From NCBI GenBank assembly GCA_003149915.1, contig QAMK01000011.1, positions 1 to 7,740 of the forward strand: 7,740 nt of DNA, given 5' to 3'. Shown in pieces: positions 1 to 6,401 of this stretch. The first letter of the stretch is position 1; every line of letters starts with the position of its first letter. The position numbers and the translations under genes were made by a program. The stretch comes from Bacillota bacterium (lineage in GTDB: Bacteria > Bacillota_I > Bacilli_A > RF39 > UBA660). The notes below the pieces were generated by a model. It was not told where the DNA came from, ran no database searches, and saw only the letters and a program-made list of their open reading frames with translations.

Positions 1-656
1 GTATAAGTAAATTCTTGACCATTATCTGTTTGAATGATTTTAGGTTTATAGCCAAAATAAACAATCGCTCTTTTTACAAAATCAATAGTAGAATAGGAAG
101 ATTGTTCTTTGTAAGGATAAATAAACCTTTCACGTGATGCTTCATCAATTATAGTGTATTGATAAAATTTGTCAGGAATTTGTCCAGCATAACATTCTTT
201 TGGAATGACTTTAACATCCATTTGCCATTTCATACCAATATTGGTAGGAGTATCATATTTCCTGGGAATATACTTAGAATGGTGTTCAGTATTCACTTTA
301 TACTTAAGTTTTCTAACAATTCTAAATAAAGAACAAGCATGCCTAGAATAGCCCTTTTCAGTCCTTAATTTTCCATAAAGTTCACAAAGAGAGATTGTTG
401 GATTTCTTCTAATATAATTTTTAATCCAATATAATTCTTGTTTTGTATGAGCTTTTGGATGAGGAGATAAAGGTTTATGGGATTTATCTGTTAAAGATTC
501 TTTTGTACCATTAAATTTTTTGTTCCAGCGCATAAGAGAGGCTTTTGAACATTTATATCTTCTGCAAACAAAAGATATTGGATTTCCATTTCTATATAAT
601 AAAACAGCATAATATTTAGTATTTAAACTATGTGGATAATGTGATATACTTGTCAT
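1..656 (-). CDS. DDE (rve-type) transposase, IS3/IS481-like, 5' part only
   Basis: This is the N-terminal 218 residues of an insertion-sequence transposase; the gene runs off the left edge. I read it by translating the reverse strand, and it stays open throughout. The start is the ATG at 656-654, preceded by AAAGGA (671-666) with a nine-base spacer. Residues about 18-48 look like a helix-turn-helix (CRRYKCSKASLMRW). The integrase catalytic core begins near residue 140. It shows the first catalytic Asp in KWQMDVK (D147) and the second in QTDNGQEF (D211), a spacing typical of rve-type DDE enzymes. The third acidic residue (Glu) lies beyond the edge. A single frame carrying both HTH and core, with no separate orfA, favours an IS481-like or fused IS3-like layout, but the exact family is inferred. 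Whether the element is complete cannot be seen. Confidence 0.85.
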   Translation of the reverse strand, partial: MTSISHYPHSLNTKYYAVLLYRNGNPISFVCRRYKCSKASLMRWNKKFNGTKESLTDKSHKPLSPHPKAHTKQELYWIKNYIRRNPTISLCELYGKLRTEKGYSRHACSLFRIVRKLKYKVNTEHHSKYIPRKYDTPTNIGMKWQMDVKVIPKECYAGQIPDKFYQYTIIDEASRERFIYPYKEQSSYSTIDFVKRAIVYFGYKPKIIQTDNGQEFTY

Positions 657-723
657 AGCAATAAGTCCTTTCTAATGTAAATGTTTTGTCTTAATTACAT
701 TTTACTAGACTTATTGCTTTTTT
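657..723. promoter_or_regulatory. Inverted repeat over the transposase start site, with T-run
   Basis: An 11-base inverted repeat (AGCAATAAGTC at 657-667, GACTTATTGCT at 708-718) encloses a second one (AATGTAA at 674-680, TTACATT at 695-701). In a transposase mRNA that begins outside the element, the outer arm would pair with the last bases of the Shine-Dalgarno and the whole spacer up to the ATG. That would block translation of read-through transcripts. On the + strand the same hairpin is followed by six T (718-723), so it could also terminate transcription leaving the transposase region toward ileS. The pairing is seen in the sequence; both roles are inferred from similar arrangements in other insertion sequences. 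Confidence 0.6.
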
Positions 724-790
724 ACTATATTGAAAAGTCTCACATCAATTGTAACATTACAATTATTAATGATAACTGGTTTTTTGTATA

Positions 791-819
791 TTGATTTTTA
801 AAATAAAGTATGCTATATT
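791..819 (+). promoter_or_regulatory. Sigma-A-type promoter of ileS
   Basis: TTGATT (-35, 791-796) and TATATT (-10, 814-819) are separated by 17 bases. The bases TGC directly before the -10 make it an extended -10 promoter. Transcription would start near 826, shortly before stem I of the T-box leader, as expected for a T-box transcript. Confidence 0.75.
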
Positions 820-837
820 AAATGAGAATTCTTAAAA

Positions 838-1043
838 AACAAGTGCGAAAGACGGATAACTTTTTTTCTTTTTAGAGAGTCTAGGGTAGGTGCAAGCTAG
901 ATAAAGAAATGGTTATCGGATCACTTTCAAGTGTGTTTTATGGATAAGATAAAACCGGGTCGTTCCCGTTACCAATAAGATGAGTATAATAAAGGTGGTA
1001 CCACGGAAATTTCGTCCTTTGCAAATATGCAAGGGACTTTTTT
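838..1043 (+). ncRNA. T-box riboswitch, tRNA-Ile specific (AUC specifier)
   Basis: This leader senses uncharged tRNA-Ile and controls read-through into ileS. Stem I closes with AAGTG (841-845) against CACTT (923-927). GATAAC (855-860) pairs with GTTATC (912-917) above the specifier loop. The specifier triplet is ATC (920-922), an Ile codon followed by the usual purine (A923). The distal loop shows GGTGCAAG (889-896) between CTAG arms (881-884, 897-900). A stem III-like hairpin lies near 953-971 (AACCGGG/CCCGTT). The conserved T-box is AAAGGTGGTACCACGG (991-1006). Its UGGU bulge (996-999) matches the ACCA end of tRNA-Ile. AAAGG (991-995) pairs with CCTTT (1016-1020) in the antiterminator, which excludes the terminator. 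I am confident in the class and the amino acid; individual helices are hand-drawn. Confidence 0.95.
1014..1043 (+). terminator. T-box regulated intrinsic terminator
   Basis: GTCCTTTGCA (1014-1023) pairs with TGCAAGGGAC (1028-1037) with one G-U pair and a four-base loop, followed by six T (1038-1043). Its left arm shares CCTTT with the antiterminator, so the two structures are mutually exclusive. Charged tRNA-Ile would favour this hairpin and stop transcription 23 bases before the ileS start codon. Confidence 0.92.
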
Positions 1044-1066
1044 AATGACTTGGAGAAGGAGGATAT

Positions 1067-4000
1067 ATGAAATTTAAAGAACTTGATAAAAGACCAGTAG
1101 AAGAGGTAGAACAATCTATTTTACGTTCTTGGGGCGGTATCATGGGAATTATGAATCGTCAAAATGAAGAAAGAAGAGATGCAAAACCGTTCGTATTTTA
1201 TGATGGACCAGCATTTGCTAATGGATTTCCAGGACTTCATCACATGGTTGCAAAAAATCTAAAAGATGCCATTTGTAAATATCATGTTATGAAGGGTGAG
1301 AAAGTTATTCGTAAAGTTGGTTGGGATACGCATGGTCTTCCAGTAGAAAACCATGTAGAGAAGAAGTTGGGTATTTCTTCTAAGAAAGAAATTGAAGAGT
1401 TAGGTGTCGCAAAATTCAACGAGGAATGCCGTAAAAGTGTTCGTGAAAACGAAGCAGCATTTACCAATTTGACTTCTCTAATGGGACAGTTTATCGATGT
1501 CGATCATCCATATTTAACTTATAAAAATGAATACATCGAAACAGAGTGGTGGATTTTAAAGAAATTTTATGAAGAAGGCTTGTTCTATGAAGGAACGAGA
1601 GTCGTTCCATACTGTCCACATTGTGGTACGGGACTTGCTACTCATGAAGTTGCACAAGACTATCAAAGTGATGATACCGATACGGTTTACGTTCCATTTA
1701 AAATTAAGGGGCAAGACGTCTATTTCTTAGTATGGACGACGACACCTTGGACGTTACTAGCAAACGTTGCTCTTTGTGTCAATCCGAATGAAGAATACGT
1801 AAAGGTAGAATCTAAGGGAAATCAATTCATTTTAGCAAAAGCACTTGTTTCTACTGTCATCGGAGACGATGTTACTGTTTTAGAAACTTATAAGGGAAAA
1901 GATTTAGAGTACACCGAATACGAACAGTTGATTCCATCTTTACAAGTAGAAGGAAAAGCATTCTATGTTACGTGTGATACGTACGTTACGATGGAAGATG
2001 GTACGGGTATCGTTCATATGGCTCCTGCTTTCGGTGCTGACGATGCAAATGTGTGTGAGCGATACGGTATTGCAGGATTAAACCCAGTTGGAAAAGATGG
2101 CTGCTATACCGAAGGACCTTGGAAAGGAACTTTCGTGTTCGATGCTAATTTAGATATCATCAAGTACTTAAAAGAAAATGGCAAGTTATTTAAGAAACAG
2201 AGAATCAAACACGACTATCCACATTGTTGGAGATGTCATACACCTTTGATTTACTACTCTATGCCAAGTTATTATATCAAGGTTAGTGCCTTTAAAGATA
2301 AGTTAGTGAAAGCCAACAGTAAAGTTCATTGGTATCCATCTTACGTTGGTGAAAAGAGATTTGCTAACTGGTTAGAAAATGCTAAAGATTGGAACGTTTC
2401 TAGAAGTCGTTATTGGGGTTCGCCAATTCCATATTGGACTTGCTCTTGTGGTCATGCGGAGATGATCGGTTCTATCGAAGAGTTAAAGAGTCGTGCCATC
2501 GAGAAGGTTTCAGATGACTTAGATCTACACAAACCGTACATCGATGAGATCCATTTGAAATGTCCAAAATGTGGCAAAGAAATGTCTCGTATTCCAGATG
2601 TCTTAGATTGCTGGTTCGATTCTGGTTCAATGCCTTTTGCGCAGTATCATTATCCATTTGAAAATCAAGAGTTATGGAAAGAACAATTCCCGGCTGACTT
2701 CATCTGTGAAGGAATCGATCAAACGCGTGGTTGGTTCTATACACTTTTGGTTATCTCTACGTTCTTGGAAGGCAAAGCACCGTTTAAAAACGTTTTGGTT
2801 AACGACTTACTACTAGATGCCGAAGGTAAGAAGATGAGTAAGAGTCGTGGTAATATCGTAGAACCGTTTGCAACAATCAAAGAATATGGTGCCGATACCG
2901 TTCGTTTCTATTTACCATATGTGTCTCCTGTTTGGACGCCATTAAAATTCGACATGGATGGTTTGAAAGAAGTCTACTCTAAATTCTTCAATCCATTAAA
3001 AAACACATACAATTTCTTTGTGACGTATGCAAATATCGATGATATCGACATTACGTCATTTAAGGTTCCGGTAAGTAAACGAGAAGAAATCGATCGTTGG
3101 CTACTTTCTAAATACAATGGTCTTGTTAAGAAGGTTACGGAAGCATTCGACGAATATGACTTGAACAAAGTCGTTCGTGCATTATCTTTGTTTGTATCAG
3201 AGGATTTATCAAACTGGTACATCAGACGAAACAGAGATCGTTTTTGGGGTAGTGAATTGACGTTATCTAAGAAGAGCGTTTATTTGACGACTTACGAAGT
3301 ATTAGTAGGACTTTCTAAGTTGATGGCGCCAATCGTTCCATTCTTATCAGAAGAGTTGTATCGCAACCTGACTGGAGAAGAATCTGTTCATTTAGCAGAT
3401 TATCCAGTTTGCAAGAAGTCTTTGATCGATGAAACGATCGAAGAGAAGATGGATTTGGTCCGTGACTTAATCTCTTTAGGTAGAAATGCAAGAGAAGAAG
3501 TTCGTATCAAAGTTCGTCAACCACTTAGCCAAGTAATTATCGATGGTAAATACGAAAGTGTCGTAGGAGATTTAACGAATTTGATTCAAGAAGAATTGAA
3601 CGTCAAAGAGGTTTTATTTGCTAACGACTTATCCACATACATGGAATTTGAAATCAAACCGAACTTTAAAGTTTGTGGTAAGATTTTTGGCTCTAACATG
3701 AAAGTATTCCAAGAAGAACTTGCAAAATTAAATAATGAGCAAGTAACGTCTCTTGCAAATGGTGCAACGGTTTCCTTAACGGTTGCAGGAACCTCATACG
3801 ACGTCGATGCCACAATGGTAGATGTACGCATCCATGCCAAGGAAGGATTCGATGCCGCTCATTCCGGTAACTTATTCGTTATTTTGAATACCACTTTGAC
3901 GAAGGATTTATTAGATGAAGGAATCGTTCGTGAATTAATCAGTAAAGTTCAGCAACTAAGAAAGAGTAAAGATTTCGAAGTAGCAGATCGCATTACATTG

Positions 4001-4159
4001 TATTATCGCGGAGATGAAGAATTCACTTCTATCGTAACCCGTTATCAAGAGATGATTCAAAGTGAAACGTTAGCAACAGAAATCATTGCCAAAGAGGATT
4101 TAAGTGAAGAGTACGACTTAAATGGTAAAAAAGTATTCTTAGATGCCGTTAGAAGATAG
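1067..4159 (+). CDS. ileS: Isoleucyl-tRNA synthetase, type 2 (IleRS2), GLHH variant
   Basis: This cytoplasmic class I synthetase charges tRNA-Ile using ATP. The start ATG follows AAGGAGG (1056-1062) closely. At 1030 residues it is typical for the eukaryote-like IleRS2 class, which also includes plasmid-borne MupA, and it lacks the C-terminal zinc finger typical of bacterial IleRS1. The HIGH signature is altered: after DGPAFANGFP it reads GLHH (56-59). KMSKS is intact at 589-593. The CP1 editing domain (about 190-390) keeps the Thr-rich motif TTTPWTLLAN (224-233) and GTGIVHMAP...GADD (312-326), with H317 and D326 at the positions of the E. coli editing residues. Four Cys pairs suggest zinc sites: C183/C186, C387/C390, C459/C461 and C499/C502. 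Other landmarks are SRSRYWGSPIP (445-455) and the anticodon-binding segment NWYIRRNRDRFW from 716. It is a single-gene unit between a T-box leader and a terminator. Confidence 0.97.
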   Translation: MKFKELDKRPVEEVEQSILRSWGGIMGIMNRQNEERRDAKPFVFYDGPAFANGFPGLHHMVAKNLKDAICKYHVMKGEKVIRKVGWDTHGLPVENHVEKKLGISSKKEIEELGVAKFNEECRKSVRENEAAFTNLTSLMGQFIDVDHPYLTYKNEYIETEWWILKKFYEEGLFYEGTRVVPYCPHCGTGLATHEVAQDYQSDDTDTVYVPFKIKGQDVYFLVWTTTPWTLLANVALCVNPNEEYVKVESKGNQFILAKALVSTVIGDDVTVLETYKGKDLEYTEYEQLIPSLQVEGKAFYVTCDTYVTMEDGTGIVHMAPAFGADDANVCERYGIAGLNPVGKDGCYTEGPWKGTFVFDANLDIIKYLKENGKLFKKQRIKHDYPHCWRCHTPLIYYSMPSYYIKVSAFKDKLVKANSKVHWYPSYVGEKRFANWLENAKDWNVSRSRYWGSPIPYWTCSCGHAEMIGSIEELKSRAIEKVSDDLDLHKPYIDEIHLKCPKCGKEMSRIPDVLDCWFDSGSMPFAQYHYPFENQELWKEQFPADFICEGIDQTRGWFYTLLVISTFLEGKAPFKNVLVNDLLLDAEGKKMSKSRGNIVEPFATIKEYGADTVRFYLPYVSPVWTPLKFDMDGLKEVYSKFFNPLKNTYNFFVTYANIDDIDITSFKVPVSKREEIDRWLLSKYNGLVKKVTEAFDEYDLNKVVRALSLFVSEDLSNWYIRRNRDRFWGSELTLSKKSVYLTTYEVLVGLSKLMAPIVPFLSEELYRNLTGEESVHLADYPVCKKSLIDETIEEKMDLVRDLISLGRNAREEVRIKVRQPLSQVIIDGKYESVVGDLTNLIQEELNVKEVLFANDLSTYMEFEIKPNFKVCGKIFGSNMKVFQEELAKLNNEQVTSLANGATVSLTVAGTSYDVDATMVDVRIHAKEGFDAAHSGNLFVILNTTLTKDLLDEGIVRELISKVQQLRKSKDFEVADRITLYYRGDEEFTSIVTRYQEMIQSETLATEIIAKEDLSEEYDLNGKKVFLDAVRR

Positions 4160-4160
4160 A

Positions 4161-4190
4161 AAAGATATCCCACTGTTGGGTATCTTTTTT
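4161..4190 (+). terminator. Intrinsic terminator after ileS
   Basis: AAAGATA-T-CCCA (4161-4172) pairs with TGGGTATCTTT (4177-4187), with one bulged T at 4168 and the loop CTGT. Six T follow (4185-4190). It begins one base after the ileS stop codon and makes ileS monocistronic. Confidence 0.9.
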
Positions 4191-4275
4191 GTTTTCATAA
4201 TTTCCCACAATTCTTTTATATTTTTGCGTGTATTTTTTCTTATACTGGTATCATGAAAGGCGGTGATAAGACTAT

Positions 4276-4316
4276 AAAAAAGAAAACCACTTAGATTCAC
4301 AACACTCGCGGTTTTC
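4276..4316 (-). terminator. Possible leftward terminator hairpin in the intergenic region
   Basis: GAAAACC (4282-4288) and GGTTTTC (4310-4316) are perfect seven-base inverted arms around a 21-base loop. Read on the reverse strand, the hairpin is followed directly by six T (complement of 4276-4281), as in an intrinsic terminator. Read rightward, no T-run follows. No leftward gene lies to its right, so if it works it would end an antisense or small transcript begun near the response-regulator promoter. The large loop makes this moderate at best. Confidence 0.4.
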
Positions 4317-4359
4317 ATAAAGAAGCAAAGCAACAACTCTCGTTTTTATAATGAAAACG

Positions 4360-4368
4360 TGCTATACT
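4360..4368 (+). promoter_or_regulatory. Extended -10 promoter of the two-component operon
   Basis: TGCTATACT (4360-4368) is an extended -10 element with a five-of-six match to TATAAT. No good -35 box lies 16-18 bases upstream (the region reads CTCGTTTTT), which suggests a weak or activator-dependent promoter. The start would be near 4375, leaving a leader of only about a dozen bases, with AGGTGA as the ribosome site at the extreme 5' end. Confidence 0.55.
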
Positions 4369-4386
4369 ACTCGTAGGTGATGAAAT

Positions 4387-5046
4387 ATGTATCATATTTG
4401 TTTGGTTGAAGATGAAACGGATTTAGCCAATTTGATTCAAATGTATTTAGAAAAATCCGGTTATCAAGTAACCGTTTTTGATAAAGGAAGCGATGCCATT
4501 CACTATATTGGTAATCCGGTAAATCTTTGGATATTAGATATCATGTTAAAAGATGATTTAAGTGGATACGATATTATCAAAGCGATACGGGCGACAGATT
4601 CCAAAGTTCCAGTTATTTTTACTTCTGCTAGAGATCAAGACTTGGATAAAATTATTGGATTGGAATTGGGAAGTGATGATTATATCACCAAGCCTTATTC
4701 CCCAAAAGAATTGGTACTTCGAGTCAACAATATCATCAAGAGGGTTTATCAGCCAGCAGAGATGCATATAATTCGATATGCCAATTATGAAGTAGATACT
4801 GTGAAACGAATTGTAACGTCCGGTGATAAAGAAATCAAACTTACAACTTTAGAATTCGATTTATTGTTGCTATTTTTAAACAACTTAGGAAAAAGTTTCT
4901 CACGTGATGATATTTTAGCAGCAGTTTGGGGCGATGACTATTTCGGTAGTGATCGTGCCGTCGATGATTTGGTTAGACGTCTTCGCAAGAAGATGCCAAA
5001 ATTGAACATTAATACCATTTACGGATTCGGGTATCGTTGCGCATGA
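4387..5046 (+). CDS. OmpR/PhoB-family response regulator
   Basis: This is a DNA-binding transcription regulator activated by phosphotransfer from a sensor kinase, almost surely the one encoded next. The receiver domain covers about residues 1-120. It has the acidic pocket in LVEDE (E8, D9), the phospho-acceptor D51 in LWILDIML, T79 in IFTSA, and K102 in the TKPYSPKEL motif. A winged-helix output domain follows (about 126-219), with LTTLEFDLLLLFL, the recognition-helix segment DRAVDDLVRRLRKKM, and the closing hairpin TIYGFGYRC. The length of 219 residues is usual for the family. The ribosome site AGGTGA (4375-4380) lies six bases before the ATG. The stop overlaps the kinase start as ATGA, implying translational coupling. 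The target genes cannot be told from sequence; no transporter or wall gene is adjacent. Confidence 0.95.
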   Translation: MYHICLVEDETDLANLIQMYLEKSGYQVTVFDKGSDAIHYIGNPVNLWILDIMLKDDLSGYDIIKAIRATDSKVPVIFTSARDQDLDKIIGLELGSDDYITKPYSPKELVLRVNNIIKRVYQPAEMHIIRYANYEVDTVKRIVTSGDKEIKLTTLEFDLLLLFLNNLGKSFSRDDILAAVWGDDYFGSDRAVDDLVRRLRKKMPKLNINTIYGFGYRCA

Positions 5047-6326
5047 ATTACATCAAGAGTAAACTAAGCCGACAACTATTATGTTTGATTGTAGTCATCT
5101 TTGGACTTGTTTTTATCTCACTTGGTATCATTTTGCCACAACTACTTTTACCAGTTTATGAAGAAAACTTATATAATTATTTAAAAGAACCATTGAGTTT
5201 GGTGGGCGAAGATATCAACGACAACCAAAACCCAAATATCGATACAGAAATTGCCTATGTATATATTTATCAAGATAACGTCGTGACCTCAGAAAACCTA
5301 ACCTCAATCTTACCAGTTTCTTCGGTCGACGAAGTCATTCCCAAAATGACCAACGAGTATGGCAGTTTTGTTTACAAATTACAAAAATATTACTACTATC
5401 AAGAAAACTCAAACGATATTACGAAAATTGCTCTCACAAACGATCGTTATATCAATAAAACAAAAGCGGATGTCTTATATTCGGTTCTCCCTATAACCCT
5501 GATCACTTTTATCATCATCTCGTTTATGTTGATCATATGGAGTCATATTATCGTTCGAAGAATCGAAAAATTGAAGGAAAAAATCGATCACATCGACGAT
5601 GATAGTTTTAACCATCATGTTGATGAAAATCAAACGGATGATGAAATTAAAACGTTAGATTATGCAATCGAAGACATGCGCAATTCCCTTAAACATCAAG
5701 AAGAGTTACGTAATCAAATGTATCAAAATATATCACATGATTTTAAAACACCTCTCACCGTAATAAAATCATATATCGAAGCTGTATCTGATGGCGTCGA
5801 AAGTGCACCTCAAGCTTTGGATGTCATTCAGGAGCAAACCAATAAGTTAGAACAAAAAGTTCACTCCCTATTATACTTAAATAAACTCGATTACTTAAAA
5901 TCTTATAATAATGTTAAAATGGTACCGGTCGATATCAACCGTTTGGTAAAAGAATCGACTGAAAAATTCAAATTTTCTCGCAAGGATGTCAAATTCTCTC
6001 TTTCCTTGGACGAGAAGGCCTCATTTATTGGTACCGATGACTTATGGGAAACAATCATTGATAACATGCTTGGTAATTTCATTCGGTATGCCAAGACAGA
6101 AATTAAAATTACAACGAAGAAAAAAGAAATCATTTTTTTTAACGACGGTCCAAATATCGAAGAAGATTTAAAAGAAGGAATCTTCATTCCATTCCGAAAG
6201 GGAATGAAAGGAGAGTTTGGACTTGGTCTATCGATTATCAAAAAAACTGTCGATTTGATGGGATATACGATTGAAATCCGAAATTTAAAAAAAGGTGTGT
6301 CATTCATTATTAAAGGAACGAAATAA
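5043..6326 (+). CDS. Membrane sensor histidine kinase
   Basis: This partner kinase of the preceding regulator has 427 residues. I chose the ATG at 5043 because it overlaps the upstream stop in the classic ATGA arrangement; a TTG six bases earlier is also in frame. The first membrane helix is about residues 12-36. An extracytoplasmic sensor region of about 110 residues, rich in Asn, Tyr and acidic residues, follows, and a second helix lies at about 146-168. A HAMP-like linker (about 169-215) leads to the dimerisation domain with the H-box ISHDFKTPL (phospho-acceptor H232). The ATPase domain shows the N-box DNMLGNFIRYA (340-350), G1 as FNDGP (366-370), the segment IFIPFRKG, and G2 as GEFGLGLSI (390-398). 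All catalytic motifs are present. The sensor part has no fold I recognise, so the signal is unknown. Confidence 0.93.
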   Translation: MNYIKSKLSRQLLCLIVVIFGLVFISLGIILPQLLLPVYEENLYNYLKEPLSLVGEDINDNQNPNIDTEIAYVYIYQDNVVTSENLTSILPVSSVDEVIPKMTNEYGSFVYKLQKYYYYQENSNDITKIALTNDRYINKTKADVLYSVLPITLITFIIISFMLIIWSHIIVRRIEKLKEKIDHIDDDSFNHHVDENQTDDEIKTLDYAIEDMRNSLKHQEELRNQMYQNISHDFKTPLTVIKSYIEAVSDGVESAPQALDVIQEQTNKLEQKVHSLLYLNKLDYLKSYNNVKMVPVDINRLVKESTEKFKFSRKDVKFSLSLDEKASFIGTDDLWETIIDNMLGNFIRYAKTEIKITTKKKEIIFFNDGPNIEEDLKEGIFIPFRKGMKGEFGLGLSIIKKTVDLMGYTIEIRNLKKGVSFIIKGTK

Positions 6327-6340
6327 AGTCGTTCCTTTTT
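6312..6340 (+). terminator. Intrinsic terminator containing the kinase stop codon
   Basis: AAAGGAACGA (6312-6321) pairs perfectly with TCGTTCCTTT (6329-6338). The seven-base loop (6322-6328) includes the TAA stop at 6324-6326. The T-run is 6336-6340. The left arm therefore codes for the last residues of the kinase, so translating ribosomes would cover it. The next promoter begins two bases downstream, so the two units are packed back to front. Confidence 0.9.
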
Positions 6341-6341
6341 G

Positions 6342-6370
6342 TTGCCATTTGGTAGCGGTAGTGGTATAAT
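6342..6370 (+). promoter_or_regulatory. Strong sigma-A promoter of the 307-residue protein gene
   Basis: TTGCCA (-35, 6342-6347) and a consensus TATAAT (-10, 6365-6370) are 17 bases apart. TGG before the -10 (6362-6364) adds an extended -10 match. It is the best promoter in the window by consensus. The start would be near 6377, giving a leader of about 25 bases. Confidence 0.85.
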
Positions 6371-6401
6371 GTACAAACACACTTTAAAGAGAGGAAAAAA
6401 C

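Larger units (their letters stand above)
1..745 (-). mobile_element. Insertion sequence, transposase-proximal end (partial)
   Basis: The transposase at 1-656 plus about 90 bases of upstream DNA form one end of an insertion sequence. The end probably lies near 738-746, where the reverse strand reads TGTGAGACTTTTCAA, a plausible TG-starting terminal repeat. The other end and any target-site duplication are outside the window, so this boundary is approximate. Just outside, at 748-763, is a short palindrome (ATTGTAA-CA-TTACAAT), which may belong to the target site. The element lies about 45 bases upstream of the ileS -35 box. Confidence 0.55.

Noticed and set aside
730..757. Outward hybrid promoter at the IS end (TTGAAA, 16 bases, TAACAT) toward ileS
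   Set aside because: The -10 match is poor, and ileS has a much better promoter at 791-819 that fits the T-box leader.
4253..4294. 13-codon frame starting ATGAAAGGCGGT, a possible leader peptide
   Set aside because: There is no ribosome site before the ATG, no attenuator structure on the + strand, and no regulatory codon run beyond Lys-rich AT bias.
4139..4336. 65-codon reverse-strand frame in the ileS/regulator gap
   Set aside because: It overlaps the ileS terminator and the end of ileS, runs through the inverted repeat, and has no convincing ribosome site.
5037..5045. TTG at 5037 as the kinase start
   Set aside because: The ATG at 5043 forms the usual ATGA overlap with the regulator stop, and TTG starts are rarer.
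6339..6401. Upstream TTG start for the 307-residue protein
   Set aside because: That start would lie in the terminator T-run and the added codons would cover the promoter. The ATG at 6402 has a good ribosome site.
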